From positions 18,697,418 to 18,761,417 of the forward strand of contig JAJEKV010000010.1 of the NCBI GenBank assembly GCA_021234155.1: a DNA stretch of 64,000 bases, in the 5' to 3' direction. This document shows, piece after piece, positions 1 to 10,631 of the stretch. Position 1 is the stretch's first letter. Each line of letters starts with the position of its first letter. This DNA is from Isoetes taiwanensis. Lineage: Eukaryota; Streptophyta; Lycopodiopsida; Isoetales; Isoetaceae. The position numbers and the translations under genes are program-made. The notes below the pieces were generated by a model, which ran no database searches, was not told where the DNA came from, and saw only the letters and a program-made list of their open reading frames with translations.

Positions 1-1000
1 TATATTGTACTGATGCGCATGGCACCTAACTTTATGATGGGTCATTTCTTTTCTTAGCCTTGACTTTACATGTTACTTTAGGTGTATCTTGGTCATGCTT
101 CATCCTTAGGCAACCTCACCATCCTGTTTGTCGGAGAATTCTAGGCTGACATATACTAGTGGTCGAGCATCCCCTTTTGGGGTGCTTCAATACGTTCTCA
201 TGTTATCTCGATTCTAGTTCGGGTGCTGCAGGCATTTCTCGAGAGCATTGTCGACCGTTTCTCATAAGGGTTTTCCTCGAAAAACTAGAAAGGCGGGGTT
301 TTTCATCTCAATATATAATTTCAGCGTCTTCTACATCATTCCATAACCTCATGTCTGATTGCAATGTGGAGATGTGAGGTAAGCCATGAAAGGCAAGGAA
401 CAAATTTTCTAAAAGTAATTAATTGAGCTACAGACAAAAGAAACTTTCGAACTGCCACAACTAGCCTGTCACAAATTTTCAGATAGTAATCTAGTGATCT
501 AATGTATGTTCAATAAGCCTCTATTTGATGGATAAAGGAATGCTTGAAGAATTACATGCATTACCAAGATATGCATAATAGTTATGATAGTAAACCATAA
601 GATTAAGTTGAACATGCAGCTGTTGCACAAGCTTGGTAATTACCTAACAAAGTTTAAATTGGAACACACTAGTTTGCTCCAAATACACTATGAAAGGAAT
701 CTTTGAAGGATTCTCCAAAATTCCATCAAAAGGGTGCTCATAAGTGTGACAATTTGTACATTTTACGTACCAGTTTTTGAGGGGACAATTGAACTTGGCG
801 TTTATGCAAAAATATTTGATACCCCTTTTTAGTCCCTTAGTTTGGTATGAAAAATAGTATGGATTTCAAAGGCTAAAAAAAGTAGACATTGAAAAAAACA
901 GCAAGTGCATGCATGAAGAGACAAAAAGGTATTGCATTCAAATTTTTTGAAATCTCTACAAACCTATGAACAAAAATTGTAAAAGTTACAATACATTTGA
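1..1000. other. No gene recognised
   Basis: I see no convincing coding region, RNA gene or repeat here. The longest open frame (159-377, plus, 72 codons) has no recognisable motif and is within chance expectation. The stretch precedes the 3' end of the minus-strand LINE that starts near position 1000. Confidence 0.5.
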
Positions 1001-1177
1001 CATTGCCTCGACACTTAAGCCCCCCCCCCCTTTTTTTGGAAGGACTTGAGCCTTTATTATTCAGAGAAAGTTACAAAGTACAATGGGGACTAAAAACTCA
1101 GTGGAGAAAATGTCCACCACAGCAAATCCGCCCCACTCAAATACAACATCTAAACAGTACGGAGAGCAACCAAAATC

Positions 1178-1924
1178 TCATGAGTAAGTGTGGATCTGAA
1201 GATAATGCTCCCAAATACAGCTCTTTACCTCATTAGCAATTGATGAGCACCTGAATGCTTTGACAATTCGTTGTTGGGCATCGAAAAGGATCTGTGCATC
1301 TGAACAAGCAAGACCTTTGAATATGAGAAGATCCCTTCTTTTCCAAATGGACCAGATGATCCATGCAGAAGCCAAATAAAATGCCCTTTTTGCTAAATTT
1401 TTCCAACCATTTGGAGAGACTGCTAATAACACCTGTTGACTATTCAAATTGCAACGAAAGAGACCTTGCAGCCACAACCAAGCATGCCTGACATGTCTAC
1501 ACAAGAAGAAGCAATGCTTACTTGTCTCATCCCTCTCTGCACATAAGGGATAAAGTTCAGATACCTCTGAACAAAATCTGTGCACCAGAACATTAACGTG
1601 CAGACAACGACGAATGACTTGCCACCATAAAACAGATACTTTGGGATGGAGGAGTTTATTCCATACCCATTTCCGTACTGCTTTTTTCCAGTCCCTAGAA
1701 ATGACCAAGGGCCACTTGGATGAAGGAGGCAAGACGTCTGCAGTAAGCAAGGCCTTGTACATGGAATTCACCAACTTATCTACTTTGATACGCTCATGAA
1801 CTACCCGAAGCTGGGGGTCATCCACTTGTGCTATTGGAGGAAGATTTGAAGACACGTTCTGCCAAATAGCCCAATCCGACCTTAAAAGGGGGAACTTAGC
1901 TTTGAACTCTTCCCATGTCAGCAA
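1178..1924 (-). pseudogene. LINE-1 ORF2 C-terminus: reverse-transcriptase zinc-binding (zf-RVT) domain
   Basis: A 248-codon open stretch contains the zf-RVT pattern of plant LINEs: a VWNKLLHPKVSVLWWQ-like block, then Cys/His positions in 'PLCAERDETSKHCFFLC', then WLW and an IIWSIWKRR end. In this family the domain lies downstream of the reverse transcriptase and is thought to help bind template RNA. It is the longest undamaged piece of this element. Upstream on the minus strand, fragments at 2188-2518 carry the usual linker (NFILWGG, then CMFPKHFGSLG), in shifted frames. Confidence 0.8.
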
Positions 1925-2591
1925 CTGTCTTTGATTATTATACCAATCAGATCATATACACACCTACTGATCTCCATCGACCCTGCGTCAATGGGTGGAC
2001 TAAAGATACCAGAGGACCACCGTCCAATGGAATCCACTAACAACTTGCAGTAGTGCTAGTGTGCACAAGATGGTGAAAATGAAACAGTGATTGTACAGTC
2101 TCCTACGCAACTAGCAATCCTCTAAGAAATGGAGAAGCATTAGGATATGCGGTCAGTAGATAAAACAGAATCCCGGGGAAAAGTGGTCTAATAGATGGAG
2201 AAAGAAATGCACATTTGCAAAGACTGATAAACAAGACGGGAACCCGGGGACTCATCCACATTATTCAAAATTCTCCAAATAAACTTAAAAATCATCATTT
2301 TGCTCTGTAAAATAAAATTGATCATCCCAAGACTGCCAAAATGCTTTGGGAACATGCATTTTTCCAACCCGACTTTGACAAAGACACCCTCCTCTGTCCC
2401 CTCCCCACAAAATGAAGTTTCTGACAACCCTGATAATAAGTTGTACTTTTGACTGTAGTGCGAACATGAAATGAAGCCATATACACATGGGTGCTAATAA
2501 GAACTTACTTAGCCACAACGATTCGTCCCGCCATAGAAACCTTAGGTGTGGACCACCAAAAAAGGTGCTTTTCCAAGCCCTTAATCACTGC

Positions 2592-3440
2592 CTACCTAAT
2601 GGTAAAGCAACCAAGAAGTTTGATTGCTTTACCATTAGGAAGAATCTTCCATGGATAGGCAGTTATGCATGGTGGAACTAGAAAGTCCAATGCCCATAGT
2701 GCTGTGCATTTCTGCCAACCCACAAAAATACCAGATGCTAAGAAAAAAAAATCCAAGAAGGAATTCTGCAAATTTTGCTCATCTGCCCTCAAAAAAAAGG
2801 AAAGTGTCATCCGCATATTGATTACAGGTCTCCTGTGACCCATTGTTCATAGGAAGTCCATGCAAGGTTCTTTCCTGAGCGATAAGAGAGAAGACCTAGG
2901 TAAGGACCTCCGCCACAACTGTAAATAACAATGGAGCTAATGGGCATGGATGCCACGACCCACCTGAAAGAATGCTGAGGGTTCCCCTTGGAAGAGAATA
3001 GAAGAGCGAGCAGAATAATGAAGCCTCATGATATCAGCTGTGAACTGGGCACCAAAACCAAAGCGTAAGAGACATTTCTCTAAAAAGGTCCAGCCAACAC
3101 TGTCGTACGCTTTTGCAAAGTCCAGCTTCAAATATACAATTTCATAGCCCTGAATTCGAGCCCAATAAATACCTTCATAAGCAGCAGCTACATTGTTCAA
3201 TATGCATCGTCGTGGCAGAAATCCTGACTGTGTAGAGGATATGGAATCAACAAGAATATCTCGAAGCTTTTGTGCATAAGTTTTGGCAAAAATCTTGTAC
3301 ATAAAAGATAGCAAGATAATAGGGCGTCAGTCCGAAATTGATGAAGGCTCCTTACACTTGGGAATGAGAGAAATGCAGCCCCAGTTAAGAATTTTATCTA
3401 GATGCCTTTGCCTCTTAAAATCCTGAAACACATCATATAT
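2592..3440 (-). pseudogene. LINE-1 ORF2 reverse transcriptase, palm region
   Basis: Reading down the minus strand: GCISLIPK (about 3370), then RPI.L (about 3330), QSGFLPRR and LDFAKAYDSVGW (2937-3314), then PLAPLLF (about 2930), and finally the catalytic YADD at 2806-2817 followed by TFLFF. These are reverse-transcriptase blocks in the correct order. The segment is broken by frameshifts between the LDFAKAYD block and PLAPLLF, and by stops after it, so no functional enzyme can be made. Motif order and spacing leave little doubt about identity. Confidence 0.8.
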
Positions 3441-3449
3441 ATCATCGCC

Positions 3450-4435
3450 AACCCAACCCTAGAACTTCCTCTAGTTTCCATAGATTCTATGAAGATTCCC
3501 CTAGACCCCAAGATTCCTTCCAGATTCCTCTAGGTTTTTAAAGATTTTATCAAGATTCCCTTAGATTCCCTTACATTCTCAAAGATGCTTTCTTGAGATT
3601 CCCATAGATTCTCTAAGATTCTCATGATATTCCTCTGGATTCTCTAAGATCCTATAAAGATTCTCCTAGATTCCCTCAACTTACCATAGATTCCTTGAAA
3701 CTCGAAGATTCCCAGAAGATTCTTAGTATTCGATTATGCTGGCTCCAATTGCGACAAAATAATATCAAAACACCACTCATTGAAAAGATCCTGGCGAGAG
3801 GAATCCAAAAGCATGGGCCCCACCTTTATCCGACCCCTCTATTGCAAGCTACGTGTCTTTGAAGGCAATTAAACAAAAGGAAGCTTCCTAGAATGTCCAC
3901 TCATAAATGCTTTGCCAATTCGCTACCTTTTTTTATTAATGAGGGTGCCACCTCACCTCCTTTTAAAAGAAAACAAATTTAATATAAAAAAGTTAATGGC
4001 TAGGATTTATACTCATCTTTTGATCTAATGGTTAAGATCTGCTCACCAAATTCACCTTTTGGCACCTTCCTTGCACCTTCCTATAAAAATCAAGGGCTAG
4101 GATTTATCCTTCCCTTTCGATCCAATGGTCCAGGGATGTGGTGCATGGCCCCATGCATGCCCATGCATGCCCCCATCAAATCTGATGGCCATAATTGTGC
4201 CACCTCAAAATTTGGAGGGCCAGGATTTATATCTATATACCAAAAAATTATGCTCCCCATCCGATATATCTTTTATATATACACTTGATATATATATACA
4301 AGTTTTTATACTATCAATGGGTCTATCAACTATAGCTTACGAACATCTGGCTAGCAAAGAAACTGTCAACGGCATGCGAACATTGCCATGCGCTTCCGTC
4401 TACATAAATCAATCAATGTTTCCTTCTAGAAGCAC
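3450..4435. other. Unrelated ~1-kb insertion inside LINE-1, with minisatellite and short repeats
   Basis: The LINE reverse-transcriptase order is interrupted here, so this DNA arrived later. It holds an AGATTCC-like minisatellite at about 3461-3735. It also has two or three copies of a unit built on GGCTAGGATTTAT and GATCNAATGGT (about 3998-4034, 4093-4129, and a partial one at 4217), plus a short AT-rich stretch near 4255-4305. I found no open frame with a family signature, no clear terminal repeats and no target duplication, so the element type is unknown. Confidence 0.5.
3461..3735. repeat. Degenerate (AGATTCC)-type minisatellite
   Basis: About 270 bp of back-to-back units on the theme AGATTCC/AGATTCT with CTAG or CTAAG spacers (for example TAGATTCCCTTA, AAGATTCTCCTAG). 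Units run about 12-16 bp with many substitutions, so the array is old. It has no coding content. Confidence 0.7.
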
Positions 4436-4927
4436 CATAATACTATGTAAGAACTCCATAGGAATATCATAAATTCCAGGACACTTTTCTTTCTTCAAAA
4501 TGAAGCTAGCATCTGCTAAATCATTCACCGTAATTCCTGTTTCTAGAGTAGCTATTTTCTCCTTAGATATAATAGGATGTATCTTTGCAAGTAATGCCTC
4601 CTGAAAATCTGATTGGAAGGGAAGGCGACGAGAAGCAAAAAAGGAAGAAAAGTGGTCATGCAAAAAGAACTTAAGTTGCTCAAGATCAGAGATGAGAGGC
4701 CCATTTTAAACTTGGAGAGACACCATCGTAGAAGCTTGTCTCCGAGTTTTTACAACTCTGAAAAAGAAGCCTGTGCAACGATCCCCCTCTTTGAACCATT
4801 GCAGGTCCGCTTTAATTTGCACATGATGAACTTGCTCAGCTTTCATCTCTCTAATGCTGGCAAGAATCTGCTTCTTCTCCTGGGCATCTGATGGTACAAC
4901 AGACCTGCAAGCCACTAATTGGTACAA
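4409..4927 (-). pseudogene. LINE-1 ORF2 linker and N-terminal reverse transcriptase
   Basis: Two adjacent minus-strand frames. The first (4927 to 4706) has the block 'DLQWFKEGDRCTGFFFR', which precedes the reverse transcriptase in plant LINEs. The second (4663 to 4409) contains 'KEKCPGIYDIPMEFLHS', the degenerate form of KAPGxDGIPxEF. Together with the palm motifs further left they place this segment between the endonuclease and the polymerase core. The frames are not joined, so the product is broken. Confidence 0.75.
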
Positions 4928-5229
4928 AGCAACCAGAATCCCTCATTAGCAACAACTCGCTGACGACTTCAATTCTTAGCAAAGGACTTCAAGACAGCCA
5001 GAGCATCAACAATCCCAGCCATACCTTTCCTTCTCACAGATGCAGAGGACTAGGCGTGCCTGCATCCATTCTTAAACTCCTCATCCTTCATGTATAAAGT
5101 GTTTAACTTGAAATAAGTCTTGATCCTGCTATGCGTCCCATCCTGAGAACGAGGAATACTGCGGATTGTGATCTGAAATAAAGCTGTCAAGCATGTTTTG
5201 ACGACCTTGTCATGACGTATATATGCTCT

Positions 5230-5511
5230 ACCAGCTCAAAGCCAGCCATTGCACCAAGTGAATGTTCCATCGCCATCCACCTCTACCAAACCACAGTCAT
5301 GCATCAAGCATTGCCACTGTTCACATTCAAAGCCTTGGACAATTTTTGATCTTCTGCCGCACCGATCAACTTCCAACTCCACCCATAGTGCACCTCTCTA
5401 ATGAGGTCTATTGTGCGCATGCACATTCACTCGTTCCCACTCTTGTCCCTTATCAAACCACTTGATAATGATCCAACGACAAAACTCCATACTGTGAGGA
5501 CCCCCGCTTTT
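5230..5511 (-). pseudogene. LINE-1 ORF2 endonuclease, second half
   Basis: The minus-strand translation gives a decayed APE-type endonuclease tail ending in 'LVEVDGDGTFTWCNG', the conserved TFTWxNG-like block. An internal stop (CATTAG context near 5402) and the missing GDFN block show decay. The left edge of the foldback element abuts it at 5512. The first half of the same domain is across the insertion at about 10234-10400. Confidence 0.6.
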
Positions 5512-5932
5512 CATTAGGGTTTTTTTGAGATTAAAAAAGGGCCTTCAAAACATGCCAACTAAGCCAAATGAAGATAAATGAACTACCAATCAGAAATCAG
5601 AGCCTGACGGGTCCAGTCAGCAAAACTGTTATAACTAACTCACTGGATCACATTTTCTAGCATAACTATTGATAGAAAAGTCCAAATGAGCTCTCGTTTA
5701 GTGCAATCGATAGATCTCGTTGAGATCTTTCCATCTTAGGTACTTTGCACATATTTTAACCACTTATGATTGTCAAAACTCCAAAAAATATAGTTTTTAC
5801 CATTTTTTACTATCCTACGGGGCTAAAAGATATGCAAACCACCTAAGGTTGGAAAGATCTCAATGAGATCTATCTATTGCACCAAACAAGAGCTCGTTTG
5901 GACTTTCCTATCAATACTTATGCTAGAGAATG

Positions 5933-6253
5933 TGTTAGAGCCTAGACTCTAACCTTGCAAGAAGGATGAAAAACCCAACAATCCAAGCTCAATCTATCAG
6001 AACAAGGCAATGCACAACACAAAGAATCATCATCTCTATAGCTAGATCAAGCAAAATAATCTCTCTCAATACACTGTCGCCCTCTGTGTTCTTCTCTCTC
6101 TGCTCAGATAATACAATCCTCATGATGGCTCCACAATGCATACGTGCAAATATCCTGCACGCGTGCATGCGCGTATATCACTCTATAGTATATACGGTAT
6201 ATGATGAGTGTGGTGAGTGGTGACAAGTGTGGTGAGTGGTGATCACCCCAACA
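5933..6253 (-). repeat. LTR (3' LTR relative to coding direction)
   Basis: 321 bp, TGTTAGAGCC...CCCCAACA. Shorter than its partner because it has two fewer copies of a ~19-bp GTGTGGTGAGTGGTGACAA-type unit near the right end (6207-6242). Confidence 0.92.
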
Positions 6254-6647
6254 GTGGCGACCACAGTGGAAAAATGTGCCACTCCGTGGCGGAGAACCCA
6301 CAACAAAACACACTAATATGGTCCTTGGGACATGTCCCCAAATGACCCATTTACACCCTCCTCAAATCCAAATGACTAATACAACCAAACTGGTCCAAAA
6401 TGACAGTGACGAAACAGAGCCTCTGTAACTGTGGGAAACTTTGAAATCTGATATCTTGAGTTCCAGAACTCCGTTTGACCTGCACCATAGCTCGTTGGAT
6501 TCGTATCACTGAAACACATCCATTGATGTAGTATAGATTGTGTATTATGGAACTGTCACCATCTGTTTTTACAGAAAAACGACCTGCTGTAACCCAAAAG
6601 TTCTGCACAAATTCTCTGTAATTGGAGCTATGGCAAGTCTGAATCCC

Positions 6648-7904
6648 TTAGAATAGCACTTCTCTAGGCCTGAGCTCTTCTCCATTTCTGGGATTAACAA
6701 TAATTCCCCTTCTGGAATTATCAACCAACTCCCTATCAAGTAAGCATCTTCCAAAGAGGAGAATGCAAATAACGTGTAACAACAACAAAAAGTGTGGCCA
6801 AAGAACAAGCCACAGTCCAACAACCTGCTCAAATATTACTGCACTAGCATACCAATGTGGCAAATCTGATGTAATATAATAGAACTTGCTCAAACAACAT
6901 ATTCCAGGTAGCTTATTAGTCTCAAATGGTGCAAACAAACCTTTAGGAGTATCTTTGGCTGCTGCACATTGAGATAAAGTGCTGTTCATGTCCAATTTCC
7001 CTTCCTTTATGATATAGTCATGCTCAAATTTACTCACCTCTTCCACAACTCCATGCTCAAACATGAAACGAACTAGTTTTTCTTGATTCTCAGACTTCTT
7101 TAGACTGCTATGAAGCTGAAACATAGGTCTGAACCATTCTAGGTACACTTCATTCATCAAAGCATCAAAAATTTGCAATTCTAGCACATGATTTAATGCC
7201 AAACCATCAAAGCGAGCAAATTTCTCCATTTGAGGCATGTAAAAGTCTTGTTCAGCTGGTATACATGTCTCAAATCTGAAAGTCTCATAAAGAGGACTGT
7301 TGTCATGACTGTCACTAAATTCAAAAGCATGTAATATATCTCCAGAGTGGTCAAATGCTAAAATATAAATGCTTTCCACTTCTAGCTCACATAATAATGG
7401 TTCATCATCATCCAAAAATGTTTCATATGCATGAAAAGTCTCAAACTCAGGGCTGCTCAAGCATCTATCACTTTCTTTCTCATGATAATGCTCAAACTTA
7501 TCATTTTCACATAAAAGAACATGCTCGTACTCTTCAACCATGTGAGATGTGATTAGATTTACCTGATTTCTATTTGTCCCATCCATGCTTGATTTCATAG
7601 GATGATCTATATTCATTCTGCTACCCGTATCTATGTTTGCTCCTTTGACTAAATACCTGTTAATACTCACATCGCAAAGAAATGGCCCAGGATCCTTGGA
7701 TTGCTGGGCTGGTGGCTCCATTCTACTCTTATTGGTATCATTTGAGATGATTTGTTGGACAAAAATTTCTGATTTTGTTGTTTCCCCTAACTTTTGCAAC
7801 AAATTTGGAGAATAGTGCATCAATTGCTCCAGAGTAAGTGTAACTTTAGTGGCCAAAACTTGGCTGATCACATCATCTTCATTTTGAATTTCTTCATCCA
7901 CCAT
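6648..7904 (-). CDS. Second ORF of the gag-only LTR element, degenerate protease-like
   Basis: 418 codons, ATG at 7904. Residues ~75-100 read 'SINRYLVKGANIDTGSRMNI'; the DTGS (7631-7620) lies where retroviral-type aspartic proteases of Ty3 elements have DTG(S/A)xxN. The rest, up to a hydrophobic run near residues 365-390 (LWLVLWPHFLLLLHVICILLF), matches no pol domain I know and includes repeated acidic/His/Phe-rich blocks (EFETFHAYETF, DDDEPLLCELE). It overlaps the end of gag. I judge it a remnant protease fused to element-specific sequence; function unknown. Confidence 0.6.
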   Translation of the reverse strand: MVDEEIQNEDDVISQVLATKVTLTLEQLMHYSPNLLQKLGETTKSEIFVQQIISNDTNKSRMEPPAQQSKDPGPFLCDVSINRYLVKGANIDTGSRMNIDHPMKSSMDGTNRNQVNLITSHMVEEYEHVLLCENDKFEHYHEKESDRCLSSPEFETFHAYETFLDDDEPLLCELEVESIYILAFDHSGDILHAFEFSDSHDNSPLYETFRFETCIPAEQDFYMPQMEKFARFDGLALNHVLELQIFDALMNEVYLEWFRPMFQLHSSLKKSENQEKLVRFMFEHGVVEEVSKFEHDYIIKEGKLDMNSTLSQCAAAKDTPKGLFAPFETNKLPGICCLSKFYYITSDLPHWYASAVIFEQVVGLWLVLWPHFLLLLHVICILLFGRCLLDRELVDNSRRGIIVNPRNGEELRPREVLF

Positions 7905-9306
7905 GGGGAGGCATCACTATGGGCTGATTTTCTTCTATAGACTGAAACTGTTTTGTGGGCAGCACATTGAATTGCACCTTCTTAGGTGCTGACACCTTCA
8001 AAGCTTGTTCCTTCAAAGCCTTTGAAAAAGAGGTCTTATTCTTCTCCGCTATCGGTACTACTCTTGGTTCTTGAACCACCTTTTGTGATCTTGTAACCGC
8101 ATTTACTTCTCCAATCTCTTCTTCTTGATGAAGTGGATCATTCTCCACCTCAACATATCCACAATTTACTACTAATTTTGCCTTCTCTTGCTTCTTAAGC
8201 TCCTCAATAAGAGCCTTAACTTGAGGATTATCAATGTACTTTGAATCTTGAATGCGAACATCATTATTAGGAAGAGGTAGTGCTTCAAACACTTGCTGCC
8301 TTGGTGGATACTTGTTGGTTGCCCATTCCGGTTTCCCATGAATTTTCCAACAAGTACTCTCATCATGCTTGAATTTATCACATAACTTGCAATACAAAGG
8401 AGCCTTACTTGGATACCATCCCTGTTGTGGCTGCACCATCTGTGTCGCACTCATTGGAACTTGTTGAGCAATTGGAGCTTGTGGCATCATTGGAACTTGT
8501 GGTATGATAGGTACTGGTTGCATTGGTTGAATAGCAATAGGTGGTGCTTGTTGCATAACAGCAAATACTGGATTGGCCCTCTCAAAGAAGCTCTTCTCCC
8601 TACATTCTTGATCATTATGACCTTTTATTTGGCATCTTGAGCAGAATTTCAGCAATCTACATGTAGTATCAGAATGTCCAATAGACCCACAATACTCACA
8701 AGTAATAAACTGCACCTCCCTTGGCTTCTCACCAATTGTAAGCTTAGAAATCTTGGCTGCAACATCCTCTGTTTTATGCTCTGGAGCAGCAACTTCATGA
8801 ATATATCCAAGCTTATATTCAGCCTTGAGAGCATACTTTTGTGCTTCTAACAATGTTGTAGGCTGTTTAGCCTTCACCTTATGAGCAATAGCTCGTTTTA
8901 GCCCCTTCATATACCATTGAATATCCATTTCATCACTCCTTGCAATCTTCCAATGAACCACGGCTTTGAGAACCGCAATATACCTCTGATTATACTCTCT
9001 AATTGACTCATCCTTCTTTTGTGTGAAATTGGTCCACCTTTCCATAGTCTTATCCTTACCATGGACTTCTTGATAATTAGCAATGAAAGCTTCCTTTAAT
9101 TCCTGATATGTCATGGTATCTGGCTGGGTTTGTGCCCATTCCTCCACTGAATCTTGCAAAGAACTATGAAACCAAAGCAAATAATCACCAGCCGGTAACT
9201 TACATTGCTGGCAATACCTCTCAAACTTCACAATATGCTTCAAAGGATCCCGATCTACCAGATCATCAAACTTTGGAATCCCCATTGTCTGAAAACCCCA
9301 TACCAT
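7894..9306 (-). CDS. Retrotransposon gag polyprotein with three CCHC zinc knuckles
   Basis: 470 codons from an ATG at 9306, opening 'MVWGFQTMGIPKFDD'. The first ~180 residues match the Ty3-type gag capsid fold pattern (FERYCQQCKL, LQDSVEEWAQ, YNQRYIAVLKA). Three CX2CX4HX4C knuckles follow: CEYCGSIGHSDTTC (8700-8659), CSRCQIKGHNDQEC (8643-8602) and CKLCDKFKHDESTC (8391-8350). A Gln/Pro/Met-rich spacer separates the second and third. Gag packages element RNA in cytoplasmic particles. Its 3' end overlaps the start of the next ORF by 11 nt in another frame, which suggests translational coupling or frameshifting. It is intact, so it may still be expressed. Confidence 0.88.
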   Translation of the reverse strand: MVWGFQTMGIPKFDDLVDRDPLKHIVKFERYCQQCKLPAGDYLLWFHSSLQDSVEEWAQTQPDTMTYQELKEAFIANYQEVHGKDKTMERWTNFTQKKDESIREYNQRYIAVLKAVVHWKIARSDEMDIQWYMKGLKRAIAHKVKAKQPTTLLEAQKYALKAEYKLGYIHEVAAPEHKTEDVAAKISKLTIGEKPREVQFITCEYCGSIGHSDTTCRLLKFCSRCQIKGHNDQECREKSFFERANPVFAVMQQAPPIAIQPMQPVPIIPQVPMMPQAPIAQQVPMSATQMVQPQQGWYPSKAPLYCKLCDKFKHDESTCWKIHGKPEWATNKYPPRQQVFEALPLPNNDVRIQDSKYIDNPQVKALIEELKKQEKAKLVVNCGYVEVENDPLHQEEEIGEVNAVTRSQKVVQEPRVVPIAEKNKTSFSKALKEQALKVSAPKKVQFNVLPTKQFQSIEENQPIVMPPHGG

Positions 9307-9762
9307 AGGTGGTAAAACAGCCGTCTCTGCTTCTTCTTGGGTTTCTTGAAATTAGAAAAACGAAATTGAATCTCCCTTCAATTTGAAAAACGAAATTGGA
9401 TTATCGTGTAGATCGGTAAATGGAATCAAAACCTCCTGGATCTAAGAATTAGACCCCAGATCTGCTCCCAAATCTGAAAACGAAATTGAATCTTGATGCA
9501 ATTTTGAGCCCAAAGATTGACTCACCGGTCCCCTTCTTGTTACGATGGAGCTTGGTGTGATATCCTTCCTACTTCCCTTGGGCATAAAACTATGCTCCCC
9601 TTGTCAAATTCTACCCCACAAATCAATTACGGCAAAATCCCCTTCACACAAGAAATTGCTCCTTTCTCAATAGTGTCGTTCTTTACTGGCGATCACCAAT
9701 ACCAATGGTAACAACTCCTTTTCCAATGGAAATTCTTGCCGATCAATGGTCTGTCGAGCACC

Positions 9763-9772
9763 GTGGTCGCCA
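9763..9772 (-). promoter_or_regulatory. Putative primer-binding site of the gag-only LTR element
   Basis: Three bases inside the 5' LTR, the minus strand reads TGGCGACCACGGTG. It begins with TGG as the complement of a tRNA CCA end would. I cannot assign the tRNA. A near copy (TGGCGACCACAGTG) lies inverted at the opposite end of the interior, 6255-6268. Confidence 0.5.
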
Positions 9773-9775
9773 AAT

Positions 9776-10129
9776 TGTTAGAGCCTGGACTCTAACCTTG
9801 CAAGAAGGATGAAAAACCCAACAATCCAAGCTCAATCTATCAGAACAAGGCAATGCACAACACAAAGAATCATCATCTCCATAGCTAGATCAAGGAAAAT
9901 AATCTCTCTCAATACACTGTCGCCCTCTGTGTTCTTCTCTCTCTGCTCAGATAATACAATCCTCATGATGGCTCCACAATGCATACGTGCAAATATCCTG
10001 CATGCGTGCATGCGCGTATATCACTCTATATACGGTATATGATGAGTGTGGTGAGTGGTGACAAGTGTGGTGAGTAATGACGAGTGTGGTGAGTGGTGAC
10101 AAGTGTGGTGAGTGGTGATCACCCCAACA
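9776..10129 (-). repeat. LTR (5' LTR relative to coding direction)
   Basis: 354 bp, nearly identical to 5933-6253 apart from the extra GTGTGGTGAGTGGTGAC-type repeat units at 10044-10120 and a handful of substitutions. Confidence 0.92.
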
Positions 10130-10233
10130 GAATGCGATCCAGTGAGTTAGTTATAACTGTTTTGCTGACTGGATTACCAGTTCTGTCAGCTATTCTTAGA
10201 AGGCCCTTTTATGATCTCAAAAAATCCCTAATG

Positions 10234-10400
10234 GCCGAGTCTGCTGCAGGCACCTAGATGTTATATTGTCTACCTAGCACAGAGGCTACCTTTTGCACAT
10301 CCTTCTTTTTGTAGTTGTGCTCTTGTTTAACAATAGAAATCTGAATTCAACCTAGCAAGAGACATGGAATGTCTGCTCCTTTGGGTTGGGGAAGAAGCAA
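10234..10400 (-). pseudogene. LINE-1 ORF2 endonuclease, first half
   Basis: The minus strand translates as '...KQEHNYKKKDVQKVASV' then 'LGRQYNI' and 'VPAADSA'. This has the shape of the LQEHK-containing start of LINE endonucleases. It ends exactly at the right edge of the foldback element and continues on the other side at 5511. Stops are present. Confidence 0.5.
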
Positions 10401-10631
10401 CACCCGAACATTCTAGGAAACCAACTGCATAATGGAGGGGATTCTGGTGGCCGGTGTTCCAAATCTATGGAGTCACTATTAGCACATGATGCTTCCACTT
10501 GATCAGCCCAGGTCAGTCCAAATGATGCAGGAAGGTTGTAACAATGGTAGCTATTGCTAGTTCAACAGGAGTAGCACACTCAACAAGAAGAGATTGTGGT
10601 GCAATAGTGTTTCTCCGACGGGCTATTCTTT

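Larger units (their letters stand above)
5933..10129 (-). mobile_element. Gag-only LTR retrotransposon (TR-GAG-like), minus strand, 4197 bp
   Basis: Two direct LTRs, 5933-6253 and 9776-10129, begin TGTTAG and end CCAACA (TG...CA). They are flanked by an exact 5-bp duplication, GAATG (5928-5932 and 10130-10134). The interior encodes only a gag protein and a second ORF with a degenerate retropepsin-like DTGS; there is no reverse transcriptase, RNase H or integrase. It is therefore a non-autonomous element that would need enzymes from a relative. Coding direction makes 9776-10129 the 5' LTR. The intact duplication and long ORFs show that it is the youngest insertion in this nest. Confidence 0.92.
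5512..10233. mobile_element. Foldback/MITE-like element with ~250-bp inverted arms, split by an LTR retrotransposon
   Basis: The sequence at 5512-5770 is the near-perfect reverse complement of 10233-10135 continued by 5932-5820. The outermost match is CATTAGGG...TTTTTTGAGAT against the complement of ATCTCAAAAAATCCCTAATG. The shared core GTCAGCAAAAC..GTTATAACTAACTCACTGGATC occurs in both arms. Removing the nested LTR element (5933-10129) and one copy of its GAATG duplication leaves about 520 bp: two arms of ~250 bp around a ~50-bp loop near 5770-5820. No coding capacity. It interrupts the endonuclease of LINE-1. I could not see its own target duplication. Confidence 0.8.

Noticed and set aside
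5966-6223. Open frames 5966-6223 and 9809-10042 as a duplicated small gene
   Set aside because: They are the same stretch of the two LTRs; similarity is due to the LTR pair.
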